Below are positions 7,581-15,993 of a DNA stretch of 64,000 nucleotides, piece by piece (within the stretch, counting starts at the first letter, position 1; each line of letters starts with the position of its first letter). The translations under genes and the position numbers were made by a program. Below the pieces are notes generated by a model. That model was not told the origin of the DNA. It did not search any database and was given only the letters and a program-made list of their open reading frames with translations. This DNA comes from Lysobacter sp036697405. GTDB taxonomy: Bacteria > Pseudomonadota > Gammaproteobacteria > Xanthomonadales > Xanthomonadaceae. The stretch lies in contig NZ_JBAHWA010000016.1 of NCBI RefSeq assembly GCF_036697405.1, positions 1 to 64,000 of the forward strand, in the 5' to 3' direction.

Positions 7581-10574
7581 ATGCCGAAACAAACGCCCCT
7601 GCCTTTCCCCGACGCCGCACCGGCCCGTCCGGACGACGCCCCGCCCAGCGCGACCCCTGAAAGCGAGCCCGCGGCCCAGGCCACCGCGCCCGGCTCCGCG
7701 CCCGCCGCAGACTCGACCGCACCCTCAGCCGACACCGCACAGAATGCGGAAGGCGGCATATTCGGCGCCGATGTCGGCGCGTTAACGGACGAATCTGTGC
7801 AGAACCAGAATTCAGCCACCCCGCCCGCCGACCCGGTTGGCGCTCCGGAATCGTCGGCCACCGCCGGCGACGCCAGCCCGGCCGCGCACGCCGCCGACCC
7901 GGCCCTGCCCGAGCACGCCCACGCGATCGAACCCGAGCACGACCCGTCCCAGCCCGAGCTGCCGATGCCGCCGCCGGCGCCGTCCGCGGCCGAAGCGCGC
8001 CCGCTGCCGCCCGCGCGCCGGCCCTGGTGGGCCAAGCTGCTCGGCCGCCTGATGGCGCCGTGGGTGCAGCTGACGATCGAGCCCAAGTCGCCGTCCGAGC
8101 ACGTCGCCGAGGAATGGAACGGCCGCCCGGTCTGCTACGTGCTGGAAGACTACGGCCTGTCCAATGCCCTGATCCTGGAGCGCGCCTGCCGCGAGAGCGG
8201 CCTGCCTTCGCCGCTGCAGCCGCTGCCCGGCGATCCGCTCGGGCGCAAGCGCGCCTACGTGGCGCTGTCGCGCCGCAACGCCGGCGGCACCCTGGCGCCG
8301 CTGCAGTCGCTGGGCGAATCCCTGGGCGGCGCCGCGCCGCAGCCGCCGCCGGCCAAGACCCATTCCGGCTCGCTCGCGCGCCTGCTCGACGCGCACCGCG
8401 CCGATCCGGAGCTGGACGTGCAGCTGGTGCCGGTGTCGATCTTCGTCGGCCGCGCGCCCGACCGCAGCACCGGCTGGTTCTCGGTGCTGTTCTCGGAAAA
8501 CTGGACCCTGGTCGGCCGCTTCCGGCGCCTGCTGGCGATCCTGCTCAACGGCCGCCACACCCTGGTGCGGTTCTCGCCGCCGGTGTCGCTGCGCGGCATC
8601 GTCGCCGAGGGCCTGCCCGCCGAACGCACGGTGCGCAAGCTCTCGCGCGTGCTGCGCACCCACTTCCGCCGCATCCGCGCCGCGGTCATCGGCCCCGACC
8701 TGTCGACCCGACGCCTGCTGGTGGATCAGGTACTGGCCTCCGAACCGGTCAAGGACGCGATCGCCGACCAGGCCCGCCGCGACAACAGCTCGCCGGTCGA
8801 CGCCTGGAAGAAGGCGCACGCGATCGCCTACGAGATCGCCGCCGACTATTCGCACCCGGTGGTGCGCTCGGCCAGCTTCCTGCTCACCCCGGTGTGGAAC
8901 CGCATCTACCGCGGCGTATTGGTCCACCACCTGGACAAGCTCAAGCAGGAAGCGCCCGGTTTCGAAGTGGTCTACGTGCCCTGCCACCGCAGCCACATGG
9001 ACTATCTGCTGCTGAGCTACCTGCTCTACACCAAGGGCATCGTGCCGCCGCACATCGCCGCCGGCGCCAACCTCAACCTGCCGGTGGTCGGCACCATCCT
9101 GCGCAAGGGCGGCGCGTTCTTCCTGCGCCGCAGCATCCGCGGCAGCGCGCTGTATTCGGCGGTGTTCTCCGAATACGTGGCGCAGCTGGTCGCGGGCGGT
9201 TATTCGATCGAGTACTTCATCGAAGGCGGGCGCTCGCGCACCGGCCGGCTGCTGCCGCCCAAGGGCGGCATGATCGTGATGACCGTGCGCGGCTTTCTGC
9301 GCCAGCCCACGCGGCCGGTGCTGTTCCAGCCGGTCTACATCGGCTACGAGAAGCTGATGGAGGGCAACAGCTACCTCGACGAGCTGTCGGGCAAGCCCAA
9401 GGAAAAGGAATCGATCTGGCAGCTGCTGTGGGGCATCCCCAAGGTGCTGCGCTCCAACTACGGCCAGGTGGTGGTGAACTTCGGCGAGCCGATCCGGCTC
9501 AACGACGTGCTCGCCGAGCACGCGCCGGAATGGGATGGCCGCCCGGTCGGCGAGGACGACAAGCCGCAGTGGCTGTCGGACACCGTCGCCGCGCTGGCCG
9601 AGCGCATCCAGGTCAACGTCAACCGCGCCGCCGACGTCAACCCGATCAACCTGCTGGCGCTGGCCCTGCTGTCCACGCCCAAGCACGCCATGGGCGAGGC
9701 CGACCTGCTGGCCCAGATCGCGCTGTCCAAGACCCTGCTGGCCGAGCTGCCCTACTCCGACCGCGTCACCGTCACCCCGCACACGCCGCAGGAAATCGTC
9801 GCCCACGGCGAAGAGATCAACGTGCTCGAGCGCATCGCCCATCCGCTCGGCGATGTGCTGGGCGTGGACGGCGAAGACAAGGCGGTGCTGCTGAGCTATT
9901 TCCGCAACAACGTGCTGCACCTGTTCACCGGCGCCTCGTGGATCGCCTGCTGCTTCCAGCACAACCGCCGCATGAGCCTGGCCGGCGTGCTGCGCCTGGG
10001 CCGCAGCGTGTATCCGTTCCTGCAGGCCGAGCTGTTCCTGCCCTGGACCGAGGACGAGTTCGCCCAGCGCCTCACCCTTACCGTCGAAGTGTTCATCCGC
10101 GAAGGCCTGCTGGAACGCGTGAGCGAAGACGACGGCGGCATCCTGGCGCGCAACGCCGGCCAGACCGACGAAGTGTTCCGCCTGCGCGCGATCGGCCACT
10201 CGCTGCAGCAGGCCTTCGAGCGCTACTACATCGCGATTTCGGTGCTGGTGAAGAACGGCGCCGGCACCATGTCGGCGGGCGAACTGGAAAGCCAGTGCCA
10301 GCTCGCCGCCCAGCGCCTGTCGCTGTTGTACGCGCCGGCCGCGCCGGAGTTCTTCGACAAGACCCTGTTCCGCGGCTTCATCCAGAAGCTGCGCGAACTC
10401 AAGCTGGTCTGGCCCGACAGCAACGGCAAGCTCGCCTTCGACGCACGCCTGGACGCCTGGGCCAAGGACGCCAAGGTCATCCTCGGCCGCGAACTGCGCC
10501 ACACGATCGAGAAGATCAGCCCGGAGATGGCCAAGCCGGTGGAAGCGCCGGCGCCGGTCGCGACGGCGCAGTAA
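7581..10574 (+). CDS. plsB: Glycerol-3-phosphate 1-O-acyltransferase
   Basis: PlsB attaches the first acyl chain to sn-glycerol 3-phosphate at the inner membrane, the committed step of phospholipid synthesis. The acyltransferase HX4D motif is HRSHMD at residues 469-474, followed by the glycerol-phosphate-binding EGGRSRTGR segment near 550. The protein is 997 residues from this start, long for PlsB because the first 140 or so residues are a low-complexity Ala/Pro/Glu region with no clear fold. In-frame ATGs at 7563 and 7572 are also possible. None has a strong ribosome binding site, and a CATAAT element at 7568-7573 suggests a short leader or leaderless start. Confidence 0.95.
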   Translation: MPKQTPLPFPDAAPARPDDAPPSATPESEPAAQATAPGSAPAADSTAPSADTAQNAEGGIFGADVGALTDESVQNQNSATPPADPVGAPESSATAGDASPAAHAADPALPEHAHAIEPEHDPSQPELPMPPPAPSAAEARPLPPARRPWWAKLLGRLMAPWVQLTIEPKSPSEHVAEEWNGRPVCYVLEDYGLSNALILERACRESGLPSPLQPLPGDPLGRKRAYVALSRRNAGGTLAPLQSLGESLGGAAPQPPPAKTHSGSLARLLDAHRADPELDVQLVPVSIFVGRAPDRSTGWFSVLFSENWTLVGRFRRLLAILLNGRHTLVRFSPPVSLRGIVAEGLPAERTVRKLSRVLRTHFRRIRAAVIGPDLSTRRLLVDQVLASEPVKDAIADQARRDNSSPVDAWKKAHAIAYEIAADYSHPVVRSASFLLTPVWNRIYRGVLVHHLDKLKQEAPGFEVVYVPCHRSHMDYLLLSYLLYTKGIVPPHIAAGANLNLPVVGTILRKGGAFFLRRSIRGSALYSAVFSEYVAQLVAGGYSIEYFIEGGRSRTGRLLPPKGGMIVMTVRGFLRQPTRPVLFQPVYIGYEKLMEGNSYLDELSGKPKEKESIWQLLWGIPKVLRSNYGQVVVNFGEPIRLNDVLAEHAPEWDGRPVGEDDKPQWLSDTVAALAERIQVNVNRAADVNPINLLALALLSTPKHAMGEADLLAQIALSKTLLAELPYSDRVTVTPHTPQEIVAHGEEINVLERIAHPLGDVLGVDGEDKAVLLSYFRNNVLHLFTGASWIACCFQHNRRMSLAGVLRLGRSVYPFLQAELFLPWTEDEFAQRLTLTVEVFIREGLLERVSEDDGGILARNAGQTDEVFRLRAIGHSLQQAFERYYIAISVLVKNGAGTMSAGELESQCQLAAQRLSLLYAPAAPEFFDKTLFRGFIQKLRELKLVWPDSNGKLAFDARLDAWAKDAKVILGRELRHTIEKISPEMAKPVEAPAPVATAQ

Positions 10575-10596
10575 GGCGCCGGATACTCCGGACGCT

Positions 10597-10623
10597 GGCG
10601 ACGACCGCATTGCGATCGTCGCC
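10597..10623. terminator. Possible bidirectional terminator hairpin
   Basis: GGCGACGA (10597-10604) pairs with TCGTCGCC (10616-10623), with further pairing CGCA/TGCG inside. It lies between the convergent plsB and DUF4198 genes. There is no T tract on either side, so it is only a candidate. Confidence 0.4.
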
Positions 10624-10637
10624 GGCGCGGCGCGCCC

Positions 10638-11459
10638 TCAGGGTCGAGACTTCGCCTCGGGCAGGTTGACCTCCAGCGCCAGCGATGCGTTGTCGCTCTC
10701 CCACATCGCCGCGTCGATCTTCTCGTGGACCGTCACGAACAGCAGGTACAGGCCTGCCTGCGCCGGGCGGAACGCGATCTCGCCGGCGGCGTCCGCGCGC
10801 AGATTGCTCTCACGCACGTTTTCGACGTCGTACAGGTCTCCGATCCGGTGCGCCACGTAGTGTTCGTTGTCGGCCACCACCACCATACGCGCATGCGGAA
10901 CCGGCTTGCCGTCGCGCAGCACCCGCAGGCGCAGCTCGCCGCCCAAGGCCAGGCGATTGGGCGACGACAAGGGGATGATCTCCACGCCTTCGTTCATCGG
11001 TCGCGGCGTATAGCCGGGCTCGCCTTTCGCCAGGTAGACATCCGCACGGCTGGCGTACTTCAGCGAGGTGGCCACGCCCTGCTTGCGCGCGATGTCGTCG
11101 GAGAAATAGAGCTTGCCTTCCGCGGTTTCGACGGCCTTGTAGGTCGGGCCCGGACGCACGCCGGTGCTGATCCGGTAGGTACCGTCGGACGCCAGCACCG
11201 GCTCCAGGTAGACCGCGCCACGGGTTTTCGCGCTGGCCTTGATCGGATCTCGCGTGCCGTCCGGCGCGGTGATCGAGAAGTTCGGCGAGTCCATCGCGAA
11301 GTCGGCCTGGAACGGAAACTCCGTGAAGGCGGATTCGACCTGCACCCGCGCGTTGAGCACGTTGAACTGGTTGGGCTTGAGGAACGGAACGTGCGCGCTA
11401 GCGGATGCGGCGGCAAGGCACAGGGCCAGGCCACCGAGGGTGGTCTTCAATCGGGTCAT
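10638..11459 (-). CDS. DUF4198 domain-containing secreted protein
   Basis: The 273-residue protein has a signal peptide (about residues 1-22, ending SASA) followed at once by HVPFLKPNQF, the His-led start typical of DUF4198 periplasmic proteins. The C-terminal half has an immunoglobulin-like region (GGELRLRVLRDGKPVPHARMVV through GEIAFRPAQAGLYLLFV). Family members often lie near TonB receptors and metal-uptake genes, but no metal genes are seen here. Longer frames reach 11630, but the signal peptide sets the start at 11459. The 5' 240 bases and the upstream region are repeated as a decayed copy at 12491-12716. Confidence 0.8.
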   Translation of the reverse strand: MTRLKTTLGGLALCLAAASASAHVPFLKPNQFNVLNARVQVESAFTEFPFQADFAMDSPNFSITAPDGTRDPIKASAKTRGAVYLEPVLASDGTYRISTGVRPGPTYKAVETAEGKLYFSDDIARKQGVATSLKYASRADVYLAKGEPGYTPRPMNEGVEIIPLSSPNRLALGGELRLRVLRDGKPVPHARMVVVADNEHYVAHRIGDLYDVENVRESNLRADAAGEIAFRPAQAGLYLLFVTVHEKIDAAMWESDNASLALEVNLPEAKSRP

Positions 11460-11766
11460 GGGGGATCCGGAATAGGGGCGGAATCGCGCCGACGATTCTA
11501 GTCCGGCGGCAGCGCAGGCACGATGCGACTTGCTAGGATGCGCCGTCGTCACCGAGGAAGGACCCGATGAGCGTTTCCGCCGCCAGCCCAGCCTCCGCGG
11601 CCTCCATGCAACTGCCCGTCGAACGCGCATGGCTGGAGATCCCGCTGCTCAGCGCCCGCCTGCTGTGGCGGCACTGGCCGGTGCTGGCGTTCTGGTTCTT
11701 CGCCCAGCGAGTCTGCTACGACCTGTTGATGGATCTGGCGGTCAAGCTCGACGAGCGTTCGATGCT
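11221..11766. repeat. Direct repeat, copy A of a segmental duplication
   Basis: This stretch spans the 5' part of the intact DUF4198 gene, the divergent promoter region and the first 65 codons of a membrane-protein gene. It aligns along its length with 12491-13025, with scattered mismatches and small indels. In copy A the DUF4198 side is intact and the membrane-protein side is cut off. Confidence 0.85.
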
Positions 11767-11797
11767 GAAGCGCAAGGACCAGCACGCGCAATCTTAG
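11567..11797 (+). pseudogene. Truncated 5' fragment of the membrane-protein gene found intact at 12825
   Basis: The 76-codon frame matches the first 65 or so residues of the 444-residue protein at 12825-14159: shared segments include ARLLWRHWP, FAQRV and YDLL. It then diverges after about 11766 into an unrelated tail. The ribosome binding site (GAGGAAGGA) and start are still intact, so a short membrane peptide could be made. The simplest reading is a remnant of a duplicated gene that lost its 3' nine-tenths. Confidence 0.75.
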
Positions 11798-11834
11798 AAT
11801 CGAATGGCACGCAAACACTCTTTCCTCAACCGAG

Positions 11835-12014
11835 ATGCATAGTAAGCCGACTCAGCTGCTGGGCGTCAGGCTGCGCGTCACCTGGCCGATGATGCGCTTA
11901 TTGCATGTGGGATTTTTCGGCTGCTGCTATATGTTGACAGTGCAAGTAGTAGGTAACGCCACAACTCAGATGCCGAAACGCATAAAAAATGTGCATGCAC
12001 TTCTCGATCACTGA
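11835..12014 (+). CDS. Possible small membrane protein
   Basis: A 59-codon frame with one hydrophobic segment (VGFFGCCYMLTVQVVG) lies in the AT-richer DNA between the two duplication copies. There is no clear ribosome binding site and no recognised family. A TTGACA hexamer at 11934-11939 lies inside it and may instead belong to the following gene. It may be fortuitous. Confidence 0.2.
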   Translation: MHSKPTQLLGVRLRVTWPMMRLLHVGFFGCCYMLTVQVVGNATTQMPKRIKNVHALLDH

Positions 12015-12087
12015 CCATTTTACTGACCGACGTGTTGGTTGTGATACAACTCGGAACTTCAGTTCATCAGTTCATAGGACGTCGGCA

Positions 12088-12318
12088 ATGAAATTGGCAA
12101 ATGTCTTTTTGGCGCTTGCGCTGACCTTTTCCCTTGGACAGGCTACCGCAGCTGACCTCATTAACGTCAACGTTGCGCAGCTAATAGAAGAGTTGGCGGA
12201 TCTCGAGCAAAAGTGCGCGACTAGCTGTAGCTCTGCGGACAGGGCACGCATCGAATCGCTTAAGCGCTTACTTCAAGACCTCCTTGTCGAGGAGCCGAAA
12301 GACGGTGGCGGCTGGTAG
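12088..12318 (+). CDS. Small secreted protein of unknown function
   Basis: This 76-residue protein has a clean signal peptide (about residues 1-22, ending ATAA) and a mature part of about 54 residues. The mature part is an acidic-basic amphipathic helix interrupted by KCATSCSS, whose two Cys could form a small disulfide loop, and it ends GGGW. Codon choice (AAA, TTG, CTA, ATA) and AT content differ from neighbouring genes, suggesting acquired DNA. It sits alone between the two copies of the 10.6-16.2 kb duplication. No function is recognised. Confidence 0.55.
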   Translation: MKLANVFLALALTFSLGQATAADLINVNVAQLIEELADLEQKCATSCSSADRARIESLKRLLQDLLVEEPKDGGGW

Positions 12319-12390
12319 TCTTACTTCGCTTGCCAAGCAGAACGAAGCAGCTTTCAGCCCTGCTGTCGCCCTGCCCAATTAGCCCCGTCA

Positions 12391-12450
12391 CTCAGGGCCG
12401 GCTCGCCGGGAAGCAACACGCTTTTCAGGCGCGCGATACAGTTTTTTAGG
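12391..12450 (-). pseudogene. Remnant of the 3' end of a DUF465 gene
   Basis: These 60 bases align with 15993-16051, the last 19 codons of the intact DUF465 gene, including the stretch CAGGCGCGCGAT. The rest of the gene is missing. Its position just before the DUF4198 remnant marks the junction of an old tandem duplication. Confidence 0.65.
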
Positions 12451-12490
12451 TGCGTCGGTCGCCGGCACCGGCTACAGGAGAGCAGCCCGC

Positions 12491-12716
12491 CGGATTTTCG
12501 CGCTGGCCTTGATCGGCCCTCGCGTGCCGTCCAGCGCGGCGATCGATAAGTTCGGCGAGTCCATCGCGAAGTCGGCCTGAAACGGACTCCGCGAAGCGGA
12601 TTCGACCCGCACGCGCTCGTTGAACGGGTTGTGCTTGAGGAACGGGATGTGCGCGCCGGCGGAAACGGCGGGCAGACACCGGGTCAGGCCGCCAGGGCGG
12701 TCTTCAGTCGGGTCAC
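12491..12716 (-). pseudogene. Decayed 5' fragment of a DUF4198 gene
   Basis: The segment matches the first 80 codons or so of the intact DUF4198 gene at 10638-11459. The start codon is changed from ATG to GTG, small deletions near 12585 shift the frame, and the C-terminal 190 codons are absent. The ancestral promoter spacing to the divergent membrane-protein gene is kept. Confidence 0.75.
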
Positions 12717-13025
12717 GGGAGGGATCCCGAATATGGGAGACATCGCAACGCTGATTCTAGTCTGCGGCGGCGCAGGCACGACAGGGCTTGCTAGGATGCG
12801 GCGTCGCCACAGAGCAAGGATCCGATGAGTGCTCCCTCCGCCAGCCCGGCCTCTGTGACCGCGCACCTGCCCGTCGATCACGCGTGGCTCGAGATCCCAC
12901 GGCTCGCGGCGCGCCTGCTGTGGCGGCACTGGCCGGCACTGCTGTTCTGGTACTTCGCCCAGCGCGTGGCCTACGACCTGTTGTTGGACGGTGCGATCGC
13001 GCTGGCCGAAACCAGCGTGTTGCTG
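12491..13025. repeat. Direct repeat, copy B of a segmental duplication
   Basis: This is the counterpart of 11221-11766. Here the DUF4198 side is decayed and the membrane-protein side is intact. Small indels relative to copy A are concentrated in the DUF4198 part (a net 13 bases lost), as expected if that part is no longer under selection. Confidence 0.85.
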
Positions 13026-14159
13026 TCTTACGCGGCGATCGCGCTGCTGATCGTGACCCAGCTGGCGGGCACCATTGCCATGTTCCTGGCGCTGCGACCT
13101 TCGTTGAACAGTCTCGCCACGCATGGGCGCACGATCTCGGCTGCCCCAAGCCAGCCTTGGCTCGATGCGCTTGCGGTTGCGCTGCTGCCGTTCTTCGCCT
13201 ACTACGCAAGCTGGGGTCTGCTCGAAGGCGTCAAGCGCGATTTCGCGCTCAACTATATTTTCGGCGTGTCTTTCGAGCATCGCGAGAACTTCAACGACGT
13301 GCTGCAGCTGCGCGGGCTGTGGATCGCGTTGCTGGTGGCCTGGGTGGTGCGATACTTGGCCAAGCGCCGCGCCGCGAACAGCGGCCACGCTGCGTGGACC
13401 GTTCTGGCCACGATCTGCGAAGCCTACTGGGTGTTCGTAGGCGTCGCCGCGATCGCCAAAGGTCTGGCCTGGGTCAAAACCTGGTGGCAGGCGCGGGTGA
13501 TCTACGCCGCGATCGCCGACTGGTGGCAGAACCCGTTCCTCGGACTGTTCTCGCTGGCGCCGATCAAGCGCGCACTGGATCCGGCCTGGGACCTTCTGTC
13601 CACCGCCGCTGGCGCCGTGGTGATGCCGCTAGTGTGGTTAGCGATCGTCGCCATCTTCTACGGCCTGGATCTGCGTCGCCGGCAACGCCTGGACGGCGCC
13701 GACGCGCATCTGCACCAGGTCGGCACGCGCTATCGCAGGCTGCATCTGGTATGGCGCACGTTGGCAGACAAACTCAGCGCCGGATGGACCAGCAAGGGCG
13801 TGCCCGTAGTCAACAGCCTGCGCCTGGTGCTGCGCGCCGGATTGCCGGCATTGCTTACCCTGTGTCTGTGCTGGCAGCTGCTCGCCTACGCCGACGCCGC
13901 GGCCTGGCGTGTGGCGGTTCATCTGATTGGCGCACACGATTGGCAGACCTGGAACGTGATCGGCCAACCGGTGTCGTTGCTGTTCAACGGCCCGATGTCG
14001 GTGCGGCCGGCGCTGTTCACTGAGCTGTTGCGCGTGGTCCTGCTGGCGGCGACCTTCGACCGCGCGATCGCGCGCTTGGGCGGCCGGCCGATGCGACTAC
14101 AGACTGAAACGCAGGTAATGCCCGGAAGGTTGGACGCCCGACGCCGGCGGCAGCAGTAG
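12825..14159 (+). CDS. Multi-spanning membrane protein of unknown function
   Basis: I do not recognise a family for this 444-residue protein. Several hydrophobic segments are visible, for example at about residues 35-75, 115-140, 170-185, 200-220, 255-285 and 345-370. They are separated by Trp- and Arg-rich loops such as WVKTWWQARVIYAAIADWWQN. The start at 12825 is preceded by AGCAAGGA and is supported by the aligned start of the truncated copy at 11567. The 3' end overlaps the convergent gene at 14097 by 63 bases. The three small membrane-anchored genes that follow on the other strand may work with it, but this is only suggested by proximity. Confidence 0.75.
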   Translation: MSAPSASPASVTAHLPVDHAWLEIPRLAARLLWRHWPALLFWYFAQRVAYDLLLDGAIALAETSVLLSYAAIALLIVTQLAGTIAMFLALRPSLNSLATHGRTISAAPSQPWLDALAVALLPFFAYYASWGLLEGVKRDFALNYIFGVSFEHRENFNDVLQLRGLWIALLVAWVVRYLAKRRAANSGHAAWTVLATICEAYWVFVGVAAIAKGLAWVKTWWQARVIYAAIADWWQNPFLGLFSLAPIKRALDPAWDLLSTAAGAVVMPLVWLAIVAIFYGLDLRRRQRLDGADAHLHQVGTRYRRLHLVWRTLADKLSAGWTSKGVPVVNSLRLVLRAGLPALLTLCLCWQLLAYADAAAWRVAVHLIGAHDWQTWNVIGQPVSLLFNGPMSVRPALFTELLRVVLLAATFDRAIARLGGRPMRLQTETQVMPGRLDARRRRQQ

Positions 14160-14717
14160 TTCAGCGCGCAATTCACGTTCGGGTTGCGCCGCCGGAACCA
14201 AGTACAGATGACGGAAGCGGAACGGCCGGTCGGCACGCGCGCGCACACGCTCGAAGTCGCGCCCCAGACGCGAACCGCAGCCGTTGCCGAGCTCGTCGCG
14301 CGGCCCGAGCAGCCGCGACAGCGACGTCGACCCCGCACGCCAGCGGCGGCCGTCGGCGTGCGATAACCGGCTCTCGCAGCGGTCAAGCCGATCCGAAAGC
14401 GCCGTGGCCCCAGGGATCACCTCGTAAGTCACCGCCAGCAAGGATGCCGGCGCGCTGAGGTAGCCGGCAGCGCCAGGCTTGAGGCCGTCGACACGGCGTA
14501 CTTCGACCACGCGCCAGCGCGAATCCTCATAGTCGCCCCAATCGCCGGCCGCTACCTCGATCGCGTGTTGCGGCGCGCGCCGCTCCTGTTCGCGCAGCGC
14601 GCTGCGATAAGGCAAGGCGAACGCCAGCGAGCCGAGCACCAGCGCACCCAGCAGCCAAAAGCCGTTGCGGCGCAGCCAGCCGCTCGCGGTGGCATCCGTG
14701 GGCGAGTTCGTATTCAT
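14097..14717 (-). CDS. Membrane-anchored hypothetical protein, third gene of an ATGA-linked trio
   Basis: The 206-residue protein has one N-terminal membrane anchor (FWLLGALVLGSLAFALPY, about residues 20-37) and an otherwise soluble, probably periplasmic domain with four Cys or fewer. Its start overlaps the stop of the upstream gene by ATGA (14714-14717). Its 3' end overlaps the convergent membrane-protein gene by 63 bases, an unusual antisense arrangement. No family is recognised. Confidence 0.7.
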   Translation of the reverse strand: MNTNSPTDATASGWLRRNGFWLLGALVLGSLAFALPYRSALREQERRAPQHAIEVAAGDWGDYEDSRWRVVEVRRVDGLKPGAAGYLSAPASLLAVTYEVIPGATALSDRLDRCESRLSHADGRRWRAGSTSLSRLLGPRDELGNGCGSRLGRDFERVRARADRPFRFRHLYLVPAAQPERELRAELLLPPASGVQPSGHYLRFSL

Positions 14718-15337
14718 CGCAAGTCGAGCACCGGTTTGGCTTCCTGCAACAGACGCTGCGTCTTCGGTCCGTCGAGACCGAGGTCGATGTCGATCAGATG
14801 GTCCATGGGACCCGGCGCCAGCGGACCCCAGTAGAACTGCAGGTGCGCGCCATGCAGGCGATCCGACGGCACGTCGAAGAAATAGCCGCCGGTGCCGCGT
14901 AGTCCGGTCGCGAGTTCCTGGCCGTTGAAGTTACTGCCCGGTAGCTTGGGACGGCTGCTGCCACTGGCCAGATAGACCAGGCCATCGCGTGTGCGAAGCT
15001 GTGCGCCGATGTAGCCCGGCTCCTTCAGCGCTTCGGCTTCGGTCAGCGCCGACAGCCAGATCCCGTCGGGCTTGAGCATGCGCGGCTGCGGATGCAGGTA
15101 GTCGCCACGCACCAGATAGGCGCGCGCCAGGCGTATCCGCTTCACTTCTATCGCGAAGTTGCGCGCCTCCACCCTCTGCGCTATAGCCCCGGGCAACGTC
15201 AGCGGCGCGAGCTTGGCCTCGTAATCGGGCTCGGCTTTGCGCAGATAGACGATCGCGGCCAGCGTCAGCAACGAGGTCGCGACCAAGGACCACCGAATGG
15301 GCAAGCGGCGCGCGCTCGGCTCGGTGCGCGCGTTCAT
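14714..15337 (-). CDS. Membrane-anchored hypothetical protein, second gene of the trio
   Basis: The 207-residue protein has one N-terminal anchor (WSLVATSLLTLAAIVYL, near residue 20) and a periplasmic domain with the segments ARAYLVRGDYLHP and GTGGYFFDVPSDRLHGAHLQFYWG. The open frame extends upstream to 15406, but the ATG at 15337 overlaps the previous stop as ATGA, so it is chosen. The same anchor-plus-domain plan is shared by its two neighbours, which suggests a membrane complex or diverged paralogues. No family is recognised. Confidence 0.7.
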   Translation of the reverse strand: MNARTEPSARRLPIRWSLVATSLLTLAAIVYLRKAEPDYEAKLAPLTLPGAIAQRVEARNFAIEVKRIRLARAYLVRGDYLHPQPRMLKPDGIWLSALTEAEALKEPGYIGAQLRTRDGLVYLASGSSRPKLPGSNFNGQELATGLRGTGGYFFDVPSDRLHGAHLQFYWGPLAPGPMDHLIDIDLGLDGPKTQRLLQEAKPVLDLR

Positions 15338-15960
15338 GGCGTCGCCGTCCCGGTTCGGTCGTCCACGGTCAGCAGCAGTCGGGTGTCGGGCTGTTGCTGG
15401 ATCCACGCGGTTTCGCCCGTCAGGTAGGTGCGGGCGACGTAGTCGCGTCGGTAGGTGCCCCAGGCGGTACCCGGCGCCAGGCGCTCGCCGGCACGCAACT
15501 TCCAGACCAGATCGAGCGTAGTCGGCAGGCGCGGCTGCAGGGTCACGTCGAAGCCATGGTCGTCAGCGCGCAGCAACACGTCGGCACGACGCTCGCCGGA
15601 ACGGCCATCGGGAAGCCAGACCAAGTCCTGCTGTAAATAGGCGATCGCGGCGATGCCGCTTTCGGTGAGGTTCTCGGCGCGTAACTGCAGTACCAGGTAG
15701 CGCTGACCGGAGCGGTCCGGCGGGCGCCCCGGCTGCGCGTCCGTTAGCCACGCACGCAACGGCGTGAGCGCTAGCGCGCCGGTGTCCACGCGCGCGCCGG
15801 CACCAGACTGCGGATGCTTCTGCGCCGATTGAGCTCGGCCGAAGCCGCCCAACGCGGCGGTGACCAATGCGGTCAGGGCCAGGGCGACCACCGCGGTCCT
15901 CGTGGCGCGATGGCGCCACAGCGCCTGCAATTGCTCGCGGTCCCGTCCCTGCCCTGTCAT
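15334..15960 (-). CDS. Membrane-anchored hypothetical protein, first gene of the trio
   Basis: The 208-residue protein has one N-terminal anchor (AVVALALTALVTAALGGFG, about residues 24-42) followed by a periplasmic domain rich in beta-type segments (RYLVLQLRAENLTESG, TTLDLVWKLRAGE). The phrasing of an extracellular beta sandwich is plausible but unproven. It overlaps the next gene by ATGA (15334-15337). It lies 33 bases downstream of the DUF465 gene on the same strand, so all four may be cotranscribed. Confidence 0.7.
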   Translation of the reverse strand: MTGQGRDREQLQALWRHRATRTAVVALALTALVTAALGGFGRAQSAQKHPQSGAGARVDTGALALTPLRAWLTDAQPGRPPDRSGQRYLVLQLRAENLTESGIAAIAYLQQDLVWLPDGRSGERRADVLLRADDHGFDVTLQPRLPTTLDLVWKLRAGERLAPGTAWGTYRRDYVARTYLTGETAWIQQQPDTRLLLTVDDRTGTATP

Positions 15961-15993
15961 GCGCGATCGTCCTGGATCATCCGTAGCCTCGGC

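Noticed and set aside
7812..10610. Open frame of over 900 codons on the minus strand across plsB
   Set aside because: It is a shadow of plsB; its composition is Ala/Arg/Gln/His-rich with no motif, and it lacks a ribosome binding site.
11800..11816. TGGCACG at the edge of copy A as a further sigma-54 site
   Set aside because: The -12 GC dinucleotide is missing at the required distance (CT instead).
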